Assembly: GCF_033807715.1 (NCBI RefSeq)
Contig: NC_084596.1
Coordinates: 28,842,879-28,906,878, forward strand
Source of the DNA: Cololabis saira
Lineage: Eukaryota; Chordata; Actinopteri; Beloniformes; Belonidae
Reading direction: 5' to 3'
Length of the DNA stretch: 64,000 nt
Part shown: positions 49,017-62,383 of the stretch, piece after piece
Numbering within the stretch: the first letter of the stretch is position 1
How the letters are laid out: each line of letters starts with the position of its first letter
The notes under the pieces: generated by a model
Told to the model about the DNA's origin: nothing
The model's database searches: none
What the model saw: only the letters and a program-made list of their open reading frames with translations
Made by a program: the position numbers and the translations under genes

Positions 49017-51078
49017 AGTCCTGAGCTTCATGTAGATCAAGGCCTGATGCCCTAGTTTCCACTTAAATTATTGCAATGTGAATTCCTTGAACACGGGGCT
49101 CGTGAACATTTTGTTATGCTTGTCTAATCATGACCAAGTTGACCTGGTGCAGTACTCCCTGCTTGGACTCATCATGGTATCATATGATGCCTTTCACTAT
49201 TTTATTAAATAGGCTGCTTAGGCTTTTTATGGTTGTTGTTGTGGCCAAACTGAGCAAGATACTGTTGGCATAGACTATCTCCTCTTCCTCAGAAAAACAC
49301 CTAATTCTTGTCTTTATTTCCATTTTTGTTGTTGTCAGCAAACAGAAATAGATCCATTTGGACCCTCAAACCCATGGTTTGCTGTCTCATTTCCATAATA
49401 AGGATCTCGACAGATATCATATGTCACCGTCATAATGTATAATCACAGTCAGAAGAACCTTTATAGGTTGCCTCAGAGGTCCCAATAGGGATTCGTTTAT
49501 ATTCAATGGTGACAGGGTGTGTTTCTCAATACTTTTCATTCGGTTCGTTAGTATGCAAGACTTTTATCAAATAACTGATGCTTAGTATTCATTAGTGTAT
49601 TAAGTGAAATAAGAATGCTCAGTCATTAACTTCTTGTTTTTTTTCCTGTTTAATATATTTGAATTTTGCATCAAAGCAGAGACATAAGACTTAAAATTAC
49701 AAAAACAAAAGAACTGACAGTAATCTCCAGTTCCTTGGCACTTCTCCACATATGAGATGAGCGCGCACATGTTTTTTTCCTCTCTCCCTTCCTTTTTTTC
49801 TGTTTAAATCACATTGCAGTTAATCTTTCTTCAGTGGTAAAATGGATTATGTTGTTGAGAGCAGAGAAGAGGAACATTGACAAAACTAAAGCACCCAAAA
49901 TATTCCCCAAGTATGGATAAAAATAAAATGACGCCTGAAAGACAAGACAGGACAGGAGGAGAGGAAAAGCATTATGGAAATCTAAACTGAAGGCTTGTGC
50001 AGAACATCCTGGATGAGATTCATTGCAGTAAAAAAAGATTTACAATGTAATGAAAAATGAATGGGCCTCCTCCTTTACACATTGTTGGGTATGGTCTCAA
50101 ACGTGCTTGACAGTTTTTGTGGGAGTGTAGGGCAAATGTGAAATTTGTTTCCAGCTGGAAATATCTCTTTTGGGTGTTCTGATTGACCTGATAAAAGTAA
50201 CACGTTTCCTGGAAGGCGTCTAAGCACTTCATCCTCATGTCTTTTTAGCTGTGGCTCGCTTGCAGGCTGATACACTGACCCTTCTCATGCTGTCATTAGG
50301 TCTGATCACTCACTCATGCATGACTTAAGAGAAGCCCATGTGGTTTGATTGCCGTGTTCTGGGTGTTGCTGTACACTTTGTCCAGACCGTCACCTTCTGC
50401 TGCCAACATTCCTGTTGTTTTGGTTTTTAAAAAAAAGCAAAGTATGCGGAGTCACGAGGAGTGAAGTGTAAAACACTGATCTGATTTTTTTTTTTCCCAC
50501 CTTGACGGAAATGTACATTTCCTTCACCCTCTAAAATGGTGCGCTGGGGAATAAGCAGGAGCGATTTGTTCCCCCACCAGATGGTGTAACCATTGGAGGA
50601 ATTCACAACAATAAAGTGTGGTTTAATGTGTGACGTAAATGTAAGACTGAAGGGATACGGTACTCTTGAAGTCGCATACTTGCTCCATGTGATACAGCTC
50701 ATATTGGCTCTCATCCCCACTGTAATCAACATAATGTTCAAACAATGTCTCCTGAATAGATCTCATTGTTAACTACAGAGGAGCAACTTTAAATAGAGGC
50801 CGTTTCAACTTCCCTTGCATCATACTTCGTGTTTGCATCTAACTTCAAAACACTTTAATGGATTTGTTGTGCCAACAGTTTTTCCTTAATGTTTATGAGC
50901 TACTGTTTGCAATCACGTGATCTTTTGGAGTTCTACCTGTTTATTCACTCTCATAGTTTGCATTCCGAGTTGCAAAACATGCAACATTTTGCTATGATTA
51001 TACTTTAAAAATCAGCTCTTGAATTTCTGTCTATTCCGCGAATCTCAGCTTAACCAACCCCTTTCATCCATTAAACAC
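49017..51078. other. intergenic DNA, nothing assignable
   Basis: No gene or repeat was recognised. Confidence 0.45.
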
Positions 51079-51081
51079 TAA

Positions 51082-52199
51082 AGGCCTGATTTACTAAAGG
51101 TTTGCGTGTGTAAAAACGTGTGCAAACTTGACATCACCCGCAAACCAAAGTGCCAGCTGATCTACTAACAGCGTGCAAAGACGACTGCGTCTCTCAAATG
51201 AGCAAAATAGCACACGTTATTCATTCAGTACTTTTGCCCTGATGAATAATCAATATGGGGCGTACCCGCCAGAAATCGCTTAATACTGGGAGGGGAAAAT
51301 GCAAATTGGTCCATTTACCACGCGCAATGAGATTTACCAAGCCTGAAAGTTTTTGCGGGGATTGTGATTGCGTCTGTATTTCAGCAAAAGGTTGCCACAG
51401 GAGGCACATTCATTTTTTTATTTGTGATAATAAATAAATCACGTGTTTTCATGGAGAAAAAAGTGTTTCTTATTGTGCGCCTATACTTGTTCTGCAGTTG
51501 TCATACCCCGGTGTTGTGCCGTATTCAGCACCCCTGCCGTGAAAAGCACCCCCTGGTCTGACAAAAATTATATTCTCATTCCGTGTCAGGTTCTGTTTAG
51601 CGTCCAGTTTTGTGTTAATGATTCATGTTTAAATGGGCTCATGGATTCCACAATAGTCATACTTTCCCACAATCACAGTCACAGATAACAAAAATCGGTA
51701 TGGTTATTGATGTCATTAATTAATAGCCTGCTTACTGTGTTGTCTTCCATAATATTTGTAAATATATATAATATAAACTCCTAAGTATGTGTTTGTGTGA
51801 GTGTGTATATATAAATATATTGAAGTGTCAGTGTGTTGTTTTTTTTCTTGGTCTACTTATCATTGAATATACAAGGGGGTGCTTTTCACGGCAGGGGTGC
51901 TGAATACGGCACAACAATTTGCCTCTTCCCCTAATATCTCTAACTCCAACTCGTCAAATTTCATTTTGCGCTTGCGACTATATCCTGCTTTCCATCCAGA
52001 CTCTCCATGGCGCAAAGTTTGCGCCGCAAACCGTAAGACGCGCAACACCTCATTTAAATACTGCTGTTTGCACCTGTTATCAATTGCGCACGCAATCTTA
52101 GTTGATCACCCGCAAAACACACAACAACAGCATGCGCAAACTTTTTCAGTGCACACGCAATTTAGTACTCTTTATTTAGGATCTTAGTAAATCGGGCCC
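51082..52199. mobile_element. TIR DNA transposon with TAA target duplication
   Basis: TAA at 51079-51081 and 52200-52202 flanks inverted ends aggcctgatttactaa and, in reverse, gggcccgatttactaa. Both sides contain many gtgcaaa/ttgcgc-type subterminal motifs. The 1,118-bp body has no transposase but holds a second inverted pair at 51513-51915. The TAA duplication fits PIF/Harbinger-type insertion. Confidence 0.8.
51513..51915. mobile_element. nested element with perfect 42-bp inverted ends
   Basis: 51513-51554 and 51874-51915 are exact reverse complements (gttgtgccgtattcagcacc inward to agcaccccct). The interior is AT-rich. No target duplication is visible at the outer edges, so the direction of insertion and family are unresolved. 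Confidence 0.75.
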
Positions 52200-52384
52200 T
52201 AAGTAGATTGACCAGTTTTCTCTGTGTTAGTTAGAGTAGAGTAATCATTTGGGTCGACAGAAAACAGAGTGCCTCAACACAACAGTTTGCAAAATTCAAA
52301 CCATTTAAAAAAAACTTCTTCAGACTTCTGAATAGCTTTGCTTTCAAAAATGTAATTTTATTATGAATTTGAAAGTTTAGTGGA

Positions 52385-52605
52385 AAAAGTGGCTCAGTTG
52401 GCCCATGAACCTGGTGGTTCGAGCCCTAGTTCTTTCTGTGTCCACCACATGAGGTTCCCACCAAGTGTCCTTGTTTTCAGGCCAGCAGCGTTGCATGGCA
52501 GCTCCGCCGACAACCGGTGTGTGAATGGGTGACTGTCTGCAGTGTGAATGCTTTGTAGGAGTACAGCTGCAAAGCGCTATACAAGTGTGATTTACCATTT
52601 ATAGT
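52385..52605 (+). mobile_element. decayed tRNA-derived SINE
   Basis: A tRNA-like head with a recognisable B box (ggtggttcgagccc), a body with aagtgtccttgttttcagg and a tail caaagcgctatacaagtg. No target duplication was found. Confidence 0.55.
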
Positions 52606-52619
52606 GTTAAGGACATTGG

Positions 52620-55600
52620 ACATTGGGTTTGTGCTGTTCCTAAAGCCCCATTACAGATCCAGATTTTGTTTAGTCCTCTCCGTAATAACATGGTGGAGAA
52701 GTGAGCGGGGCAGCTCATAGCATTTTTAGATATAAACTGCTTGTTAAAAAGTTATATATTTAACACATAACTATATTTTACACAACTGAAAAGAAAATGA
52801 GTAATATTTTATTGCATCTCCTCCAACATAAAGCCCAAATGTTGCTTCAGTGACCCTATACATTTTATAAAACTGGGACCATTCATCTGTTTGGCACAAT
52901 AAACAAACGTTCAGATGAATCTGGTTCCCGGCGGGTTGTAGGTGTGATGACAACTATGAATGCATGTTCCTTTTCATTGAATTTCTCCATGGGTTCTTCT
53001 TGGTATGAGGATTTCAGTCTGGGTTTGAAAAATGTTCTACTCACTGATCACATGTATACATTACTTCTTTGTGAATTTCATCACCTCTTACTATTTAAAA
53101 TATTAAATTACGAGTCATATTATGCACAGATATTGACAAAGTCCTGGAGATGTTTACTGATATCAAACTGCAGAGGGAGGAAATTTAGAGATCCCTTTCA
53201 AAAGGTATTTAAAGACCATTATTTTCAAAGGCTTTACTCAATTACCCACACATAAGTCTTCTGTATGAAATTGAATTTTGTCTTACCTCATTAGTAGGCC
53301 AAAATTTCCACCATGAAGATTTTTGGGAATTAATTACAGCCACAAATTTGTTGAGACATATAATTAAATGAAGAGACAAAACATTAAATAGCTTGGGTTC
53401 ATTCTAAAAGTCAAATTGCACGCCCCACCAGCTATACTTTTCTGATGAACCATTGACCTCACAGTAACTGGTGTCATTTCCTAAGCATGCAAACCCACTG
53501 AAGTGAGTTGACATAATGCAATTATTAACAAAATAAGGATTATTTAATCACCAGCGTTGCTTTTGATTTGCATTTATTTATCTGCCCCAGGTTAAGTTGA
53601 ATCCATCCAGTGGTTTTCCTTTAAGTTAGGTCATTGTAAAATGGACTTTACTTTCTTAAAACTACATACGTGGATTATAAATAACTGACTTTTCAATTTT
53701 CTGAAAGTTATAATGAGATCAAAAGCTGCAAGGCAGCTGCAACAGGAAATAACCAATGAAGTGAGATCAATGATGGAGACTGATATTGAACATAAAAAAA
53801 AAGTTGATGTGATACTAATAACACTGTTATTCTGGGAGAGAACTGCAAAGATTATTCACTCTTATCCAGCCCTGTCAAAACTGTCAGCGAAAACACATCT
53901 GTTGAAGAATACTATCACTCTGTTGACAACACACGCAACTCCCTGCTGAGAATGACAAGCAGAATGTGTGATGAAAACTGCTAAACAAAAATGTTGTAAT
54001 AAGACAAGGATACATCAAATGAAGTGTCCACGATGATGTATGCACACATACACACATCACACATACACACATATATACACGCTTTAGTATCGTATTTAAG
54101 TTTTTAGTATTAGGAAATGTCTGTTTTATCTGTTGTGCCTGTGCACCTTCACTGTTTTCATCACGGGTGAATGGGAAACGTCCTCTCGATTCTTTTTATG
54201 TCTGATACATGTGAATAATTTACAACAAAGCTGACTTTGATCATTTAAGCCATTTTTAGAATTCATAAACTATGTTGTATGTTGAATTGTTGGAACTTTA
54301 TTGATGAGGATTTTCTTTTCTTACATTCACAAGGCAGAATTCTTTCATTTATACGTTTCAATCGATCATTCGATAACAGTTGAAGCTTCCAGGTGACTAG
54401 AAACTCTAGCAGATGAATCAAACAGAAATGTATAATTGAAAAATTTCCAGGATCAGGTCACCATGCACACAGCACATTGTTGCATTGCAACATAAAATGC
54501 AAATGTAGAGGTAAGGCAAAATAATAAAGCCATACAGTCTAAACAATAGCCTTCAAGGAAATGATGCATATGAAATGAAGCCTTGAATCTAAAAACAGGA
54601 TAAGATATTTTACTGCTGTTGTTGAAACTATAATTAAAATAGGAGTAGAGATCGTGGTGCTGCTTTTAAAAAGCAAATGGGACCGTTGTCCAGCAGAGGG
54701 CAACAATGGATCAATATCCTTCTGACGGTCCGCTCAACACAATGTTTTACTTTCCCTTTACACGACCTTGATCTTTTCCTCCTTTTTTGTTCTAATTGGT
54801 GTTATTTTTAAATCGTTGCATGCCTCATTGTCTAATACTGTCTCTTTTGCCTCTTGCCATGCACTTTTGGCTCTGTTTCTACTAATTCCCCCTTATTGTT
54901 CTCTTCTCTTCAAGGACCATCAGCAGATATAAAATTCAGTTGTTGGTGGACTCGTTGGTGGCCTGTTTGAAAACTTAATACCCTATTGTGGCCACAAAGA
55001 GGGACTCAGTAACTGAGATACAAATTATTAAGATACCTGGATGGAAAGGAATCTTCATGAAGCACACTGGCAGAATTGAACTAAATCCCATCACCACGTG
55101 ACTTTAAGGCGCAGTCACATCGTGACTATTTAGCCAGTCTATGCCAACATATCACAATGGTAGTAAACGCTGAACTATCTATTTTTATTTTTTCCAATTT
55201 TGGGCAATACATAGTGTATCGATGATGAATTGGCGCATACATAATATATACACAAAATATTGACTTACACAGAATGTTTTAGTAACATATAGCTTTGATA
55301 GTCTAAATTATCCATAGCGCACGACAATCACCTGTTGTAGCCCATAAAAATCCTGCCGCTGGAACCTGCAATAGACATTGCAGAAGTCACAGATCACCAT
55401 GCGCGCCCTCCGATGGAGATGATGCAGGTTCCAACTCCTCTCAGGCATCGTCATTGGCATCAGACGCTGTGTCTATGGCCTCCACCTTTTCTCAGCCAAC
55501 AGAGTCCCACCATAAGCTGGTCATACATGCCAAACTGCTGTCACCTTCTGATCCATGATCTCAACCAGTTCCTTCTCCTTTTCCTTTGTTCACCTCTTCT

Positions 55601-55664
55601 CTGGCTTCATTGGCATACAACTGGTACAGCCTCAAATTTATCAGGTTATGCTGATGTTGGACGA
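52620..55664. other. AT-rich intergenic DNA
   Basis: No gene or element was recognised. A short CACA/TATA stretch lies near 54045-54080. Confidence 0.45.
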
Positions 55665-55935
55665 AAAGCAAGTTTATTTGTGTAGCACATTTCATGTACA
55701 AGACAATTCAAAGTGATTTAAAAGTAAAAGAGTTTAAAAGCAGAAATTAAAGACAAACTAAAAAACTAAAAATAATTAAACAAATGACATGAAATTAAAT
55801 AAAAGTTGTAGTACATTATGGTGGATTACTGAAATGCTGCACTAAATAAACAGGTTTTCAGCAGCCCCGATGCATTCTGGGAGTTTGTTCTACAGGTGAG
55901 GAGAACCAAAAGCTGAATGCTGCCTTTGGTTCTAA

Positions 55936-56418
55936 AGGGTGAATTAAGGTTCTGCGTCAAACCAACGCAGAGCACACGCCGCAGCCGTGACGCCGTCGTG
56001 AACCCTTCGGACTTCTCCTTCACTCCAATTTGTCGCGGTGCAGTACCCCCCGCGGCCGCTAGTTAGCGATCTTTTTCGGAATGGTTTATCCGACTTTTTC
56101 CGTTCACAGTAAATCAAAGAGATAAGGACAACTATTGTGCAAAAAACCAAAAAAAAAAAAAAAAATCACATATAAACGAATAAAAGAGCCCTGAAAGTTC
56201 ACGACTGCTTCAAACCGGAAACCGGAAATGCGTTGCTTCCAAGCGAACCAATCACAGCCCTCTCCGTCTGCGTGTGGTTTGCGTCGCCTCGATGCGTAGT
56301 TACAATTTTCGGGAGGTGCACGTCAGTGACGGCGCAGGTGAGGGCGTGTGGTCTGCGTGGACGAAAACCACACACCGTAGGCACGGCGCAGTTTTGACGC
56401 AGAACCATATTTCGGCCT
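55936..56418. mobile_element. PIF/Harbinger-like MITE, long version, TAA duplication
   Basis: TAA at 55933-55935 and 56419-56421 flanks inverted ends agggtgaattaaggttctg and, in reverse, aggccgaaatatggttctg, followed by cgtca and related cacgccgc/gcggcgtg motifs. It is related to the shorter palindromic copies at 20.05 and 20.69 kb but keeps about 480 bp. Confidence 0.82.
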
Positions 56419-56421
56419 TAA

Positions 56422-56844
56422 AGGAGCTGTATGTAAGAGCAATAATAAAACGAATCATAAAATGACCCCGATATGTCAACAGACATTTAAAAATCATGTT
56501 CATTTCAAATACTTATGTCACTGACAACAGCACTCAAGCCATGATATTCCAGTTTAAAAAGAGGAGTTGCAGCCCTCAACTGATGTTTATGTTGTCATTT
56601 TTTGTTTTGGCCTGAAGCTCCACCCTCCACCTATCTCCCAATCACCAAGTCAGTATTGTTTCGGCATCCGGGTTGCCAGCTCGGCTCTAATTATCGCAGC
56701 CATGGCAGCCTACGTTCCTGCTGCATTCTGCAGCCTACCTGGCAACCTCTGGTCGGGGGGAGGAGGGGGAGGGTACACGCCGCTCAACAATATTTTGAAA
56801 GTGACTGCAGTACCAGTTTTGGCCATTTCTTACAGACGGCTCGT
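56422..56844. mobile_element. TTAA-target DNA element, non-autonomous
   Basis: TTAA at 56418-56421 and 56845-56848 flanks inverted ends aggagctgtatgtaaga and, in reverse, acgagccgtctgtaaga. 423 bp, no transposase. The left TTAA is built from the last base of the neighbouring Harbinger-like MITE plus its TAA duplication. Confidence 0.8.
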
Positions 56845-57624
56845 TTAACTCTGGGTACAAAAAGTAGGTGTGACCCTGATGACCTGAGGGTCCTAGTTGG
56901 TTCATAATGGACCAGGAGATCCGAGAGGAGGACAGCTAGTACGTATTCTCATCTCAGCCTTGCCGGATCCTTCATCTCTCAGATGGACCTCCATAGAGTC
57001 TTGAGGTGAGTTCTGACAGGTACCTTCTGTAAACTGTATTTATTTTCCCCAAAACACTGCCAATACGTCATTATATGGTAATTCTGAGTTGGAAACACAT
57101 TTAGTAAGTTCTGTGGTTGTCCCGAACATGTCAAATACATCTTCAGACATCAACGTGCATTGGAGATAAGTTCGATTTAAGTTACACAAAAGTTCAAAGT
57201 ATGTTACTTATGGGTTAGAAATAAGTTCTAGGTACGCTAATTATTATTATCTCAAAGTATTTTGACGTGTGAGTAATTTATAAGTAACGTGTAGGGATGG
57301 GTACCGAAACCCGGTTCCAATTTTGGAACCGGAACCGAAATCCAAAAATTCGATATTCGTTTAAAAATGCGCATTTCGAATCTTCATTTCGAATCCTGGG
57401 AGTTTTTTTTTTTTTTCTCTCTCTCTCTCTCCCCCCGCCCCCCGCGCGCGCTCTGAGTATTACGTCACATCCGCGGCTGCGCTGTAAGTGGCGGGGCCTT
57501 CGTCCTGCGGCGTCCCCGCGTCGTTGGGCGGGGGTTTTCGCGGGGCGGTGTCCGGCACCGCGCGGAAGGCGGACCGGGGGGGGGGGGGGTCGGATACGGC
57601 GGTCGGCGGTCGGCGGTCGGCGGC

Positions 57625-57718
57625 CGGCGGCGGCAACTCTGGACGCTCTTCTCGCGGATCTCCCCAGCTGCGACGCCCGTCGGGGACCCGTTAACGCGGG
57701 CCCCCGGCAGGTCGCCTC
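57625..57718 (+). other. segment resembling a variable region of 28S rRNA, inside the hAT element
   Basis: The stretch ggcggcggcaactctggacg, then tctcgcggatctccccagct, then gggcccccggcaggtcgcct follows in order the landmarks I know from a divergent segment of vertebrate 28S rRNA (near CGACTCTGGACGC and GGATC-CCCAGCTGCGGCG). The match is from memory of the rRNA and was not aligned. The flanking GC-rich sequence back to 57480 may belong to the same capture. It is too short to be functional rRNA. Confidence 0.5.
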
Positions 57719-58160
57719 TAGGGTTACCACCTTTCAGAAATATAAATAATGAACGCCTGATTTCAGCAGTGCAGGCGCCAAAAAGGGACATCCCCAAAAC
57801 TTCTAAACTGCATAGAAATGTATTTATTTTATATAAAAAAACTAAATGCTTTGATTTAAAGTGCTTTAATAGCATTGAACTTGCACGACTGTACAGACAG
57901 ACAGCCATATAGCAACTGAAATATCCTCTGCTGCTATGCTACTGTACGTCCACATCAGCCCAGATGTAGAATATAGCTACAGGCAGTACTCGAGTAGAGG
58001 GGGGATGAGGGGGGGTGGCATCCCCCCTGAAATAAAAACGGTCCAAATCATCCCCCCTGTAAAACTTCCATCCCCCCTTTCCATCCATTAGTAATTTCAT
58101 CAATGAATGTGGTTTTACTGCTATTTCAACATTTAGAGTCATCAACAGAAAAATAACTTG

Positions 58161-58314
58161 ACAATTTTCACTTGTTTCAAGTAAATTTTCACTTGAAATA
58201 AGTAGGAATCCCATCTGCCGGTGGGACAAGATTTATCCTCTTATTACAAGCAAAAAAATCTTGTTTTTTCTACTTATTTCAAGTGAAAATCTACTTGAAA
58301 CAGGTGAAAATTGT
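58161..58314. mobile_element. palindromic MITE-like repeat
   Basis: Arms 58161-58205 and 58270-58314 (acaattttcacttgtttcaa ... aaataagtag) are inverted copies with two mismatches in 45 bp. Confidence 0.75.
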
Positions 58315-58907
58315 TGTTTTTTCCAGTGATGAGTCTTGTTTTAAGTGTAATGGGATTTTTTTTTACTAAAATGAGACATTTTAACTAGAAATAGGACAAA
58401 TATTCTTGTTAAGATTTTGAGTTTTTGCAGTGATCCATTTTACTTATCCTGTGAAGGACAGAGTCATATTGATAAGTTCAGAAAAATGTTTTTTATTGTT
58501 GTGTTTTGATGTATTTGATGTAAGCCCAGTGGATATTTAAAGCTTACAGAAGGCTGCATTTAACTGCTGCTATGTCATTCCTGCAGTATTTCTGCCGGTG
58601 TTTTGGTCAGTGCTATTATTTGTAATATATTATATTATATTATTTGTAATCAGCACAGGCAGGCTGAGGGGAGACCACTTTATATATGTTAAAGCAAGAA
58701 AAAACCTGGTTTTCACAATAAGTGCAGTGCATAGATGACGGGGGAATATGAACTGGCCTGAAAAAAAATTTTCAGTCAAAAATTTTTTTTTTGCTTTAAT
58801 CCCTGGTATCGGAATCGGTATTCGAAAAGAATCGGAATCGAAATGAGGATTCGAAATAGGAATCGGATTCGATGAAAATGCAAACGATACCCATCCCTAG
58901 TAACGTG

Positions 58908-61900
58908 TGAACGTGCGTCAACAATTGCATAACTTCTGGCCCATGTATGCTCTCAACTTATACAAAACTTACCCATAACTTATTGGATGTATACCAGCAT
59001 ATTTGCTGAATATTTCACATGTCGGCATACGTTGGCTAAATCATCTACAGTAGGTGTGAAAGGGTCTTTAAGGATTTACTTCAGGCTTAAATAGGGATAC
59101 ATAGCATGTTTCTCTTTAACAGTTTATGCATTCATAGGAAACCACGCTATTCTACCCTGCAGGCAATGTTGTTATGAATATGCAATAAAAAGCACTAATC
59201 CCATTATTTTATTCTCACTCCAGCACCAATATAATAATATAAACACGCAAAATACTATTTTGATAGATGGCATTGACTGTCTTTGCACTACTTTCAACAT
59301 AATTATGCATCCCAGCCAGTAGTAAAAGAATGAATCATTCTAGAAGTCTGTGAGAAAAAAAATAACAACCCAAAAAACAAAAAAAAATCATTAATATTCA
59401 AAAAGCAGGAAGTAAATAGATTAGATTGCTCAACCATCCAAATCGTCATTAAAGATGGCTTTCAAAATTAAAGTGGTGGCACAACCTGTGATGTAGCTTT
59501 TAGTGTGGGCTGTAACTATCTGTCCATTACTTTGCCCCTACTTAGCAGCAGTAGTGCGTGTCAAATCCGCCAAGTACAATAAAGTATAATGACTGCACAA
59601 AGGAAACATACTGAGAGGAGGAATATTTTCCTATTTATGAGTTTGCATTTTGAGAATACAGCTGAAATGTTGACAACCAAGTTGAACTTTCAGGATGACA
59701 ATTTTAGTATTATTATGTAAGCATTATTATGTAGTGAGGCATACAAGAAAAAATAAACATGAAATATTGTGTCGTATTTGGACATTTCAACCTTAATGTC
59801 TAATTAAGTCAAATACTTTTTATATGGTATTTATTTTTCTGTTGTGGGTGTTGGATTGTCATATGATTTCTTATTTCTCACGATGCCTCCAGTCAGCAGC
59901 AAAGGTTTTACAGCAAAATTCAGATTTCCATCAGTTTGGCAAAGAACTTGATTTCTCAAAATTACCAGGTGAGCATCAGGTAAACTAAAAGATATTTGGT
60001 GTGTGTGGAGTAATGCTTACTCTGGATTACAGTGTAAAGATCTCTATCACGTCTGTGAAAACAGTGATGATCTGAAACACATCTTATTCCTAGTTCCTCT
60101 CTCTGCTGCTCCTGTTCTTCTGGTGCTCTGCATGACTGCTGTTGTAATTTATTGATGTTTACTTTGTTGCTATTCTAATCGGACTGAAATAATGCCTGTC
60201 TGACTTCATCATACCCTCTATGTGCTCACCTATTTTTGCACCTATCTACTTCATGCTGTTTGGATAAACTGCAATAATTGTTCATCTTCCGTAGTTTGGT
60301 GCCATACCTGAAGGATTGTGTAGCAGTGCCAGGCTAATTAATGTCCTTCACAGGCTTCACAGATTGCAGCAAATAAATATGTGCTTGTATGCATACAAAC
60401 ACATTCAGTCTGTATGCGCAGCCAAATACAAAAGTCAACATTCCTCTGTTGAGCAGCAGGGATCCTGATTCTGTTTGGATATGCATGAATCCCAAAGGAT
60501 GAGCCCAGAGGACTGCGTGACTTTGCTGATATGACATTTCCTTTAGAGTCCTCATAAGGCCAAGCATCAATCCATCCATAAAAAATGTTTTTATTGTATA
60601 TGAAATCGTGCTACAGGGCTTTTGACCTTGTTTCTAATCCTTCGTGAATGACTTTGAGAATATTATAATGGATTTACAAGCTCTACAAAGGCACTTCAGA
60701 AGCACTGAGTGTGGAGTAAGCCTTGCTGAAGAGATAAATGAGAGCTTCACCACTTACCAAACTTGCCTCAATGGAAATACCACATATTTATATTTATCAA
60801 TCAATGTTTGGTCACAATGTGGCAGGAAAGATATCAATTATATATTATATCAAAACCTCAGCTGGTCTTGAGAAATCACGTCAGCATCATGATATGATAT
60901 GTTTATATGTTTCTTTATTTCTGATAATATGTACACTTGCAAAGATGGATAGTCCTCATATTCCTGTTTAAGTTTAAGGGAGAGCAAAGGAGGTCACAAG
61001 TGGAGTAGTACTGGAAAATCTAACAATCAACAAAAATGCATGCATCTATCAATCAATCAACAGTTTTTTTCATGATTGTTTAAGACACGTATTATAGAGG
61101 AGGAAAAAAAAGGAAAATAAAAAAATGGCTAAAGTAAGCTTTGGGTGAGCTAATAACACGAGGAGGGTGTGCTCTGCAGATTTGGAAGTGAGTGAGGGTA
61201 AACCTCAACTGAGCTGCTTTGCCTGGAAACCTGGATGAACTGGATTTTAGAATAATATCCTCACAAATGGTCCTCTTTGACTCCCCACTGCTTTCATCTT
61301 TGCTTTATGGTTTTCATCACTTTATTATTCATTATTTTGAGCAACTTTCCATATTTTTGAGGTTTATAGGTAAGACACGAGAATAAAACTATTTTAGGGG
61401 AAAGCCAAGTGGGGTTTGAAAAGTTAAAGGTGACATATCATGTCCTTTATTTATTTTTTCAGGAGTTGAAAGTTCTGTTCTTGACAGATCTCTATGATGG
61501 GAATGAGATACACATTGTGAAATGTTTTGTAGAGCGTAGACAAGGTTAACAAAAGAGCTAAATAAGTGTGGCCCATATACCGTTTCCTTTTCTTTTTAAT
61601 TACCCCTCACAAACAGTGATATCATGTTCAGTGTTACTATTTCCCTGGTGGGATTTGGAAGGTCACTGTGCTATTATTAAGACTTTCTGAGTGAAACCAA
61701 AACCCAGAGGCCACAATCCAGCTCCTCTCATCAGCAAAGCAATCCACAGCATTCATTTTACTTTCTACAAAGCTTTTTTAAACTTCTATGAACATCATCA
61801 AAAATGAAATGAATACAAATGTTGAACCCATTTTATTTTTTGTTACATTGAGTCATTATCCCCTCACTGTCCACAAGCTGACCCTCTCATGAGAACATTG

Positions 61901-62380
61901 TCAACAACAAAACAAAAACCGAAAACCAAACGAAAGACAGTCATGCACAGCCCTGGCTCCCTGAACTGGAATCAATGAGGGCGGGGCCCAGGAGAAGCCT
62001 GCTCTTCAAACCATTGCAGACATTGCGCAGGCTAATCACTGACATGGAGAGGGTTCATGCCAGCCCCCGGGTCTGGCGCTCAGAAGGCACGCCGATTTTT
62101 TCCAGTGGCCAGCCGCGGTACTGCAACCAAAAATCCCATGTGGCCCAGAAAGCTTTTTTCCCATAGACCGCAATAGTAAAAGAGAAGCCTCTAAAACTGT
62201 TCACAGGACACCTCCAGCTGTAATCACCGGCAATTACTAATCTTTGTATTCTATATTTTTAAGTCATGGACTTTATATCCGTCAAAAATGTTTTATAACG
62301 GCCAGAAAAGTCAAAGAAAAGTCTCTTTCTGGGCGTGACGTCACGGCTGACGTCACAGCCGTGTCCGTGCATTCCACGGA
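58908..62380. other. AT-rich intergenic DNA, one GC-richer repeat-like block
   Basis: At about 61960-62380 a GC-richer block (gcccccgggtctggcgctc, gtgacgtcacggctgacgtc) looks like an old dispersed repeat without identifiable ends. Nothing else was recognised. Confidence 0.4.
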
Positions 62381-62383
62381 TGT

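Larger units (their letters stand above)
55665..56930. repeat. dispersed teleost repeat interrupted by two nested elements
   Basis: The left part (55665-55935, with gcaagtttatttgtgtagca and gctgaatgctgcctttggtt) and the right part (56849-56930, ctctgggtacaaaaag ... tagttggttcataatgg) become continuous if the Harbinger-like MITE and the TTAA element between them are removed. The family name is not known to me with certainty. Confidence 0.7.
57293..58899. mobile_element. hAT DNA transposon, composite, with 8-bp target duplication
   Basis: Inverted ends tagggatgggtaccg at 57293 and the complement of tagggatgggtatcg ending at 58899 are flanked by an exact 8-bp direct repeat, gtaacgtg, at 57285-57292 and 58900-58907. 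Subterminal sequence on both sides repeats gaatcg/ggaaccg motifs. The interior is a patchwork: a GC-rich block (57430-57720) with a 28S-rRNA-like part, a segment starting gggttaccacctttcag, C/G-run repeats near 58000-58080, and a palindromic MITE at 58161-58314. No transposase frame remains. Confidence 0.88.

Noticed and set aside
57278..57908. Overlapping 147-150 codon frames on both strands
   Set aside because: They lie in the hAT ends and the GC-rich rRNA-like block; no domain is seen.
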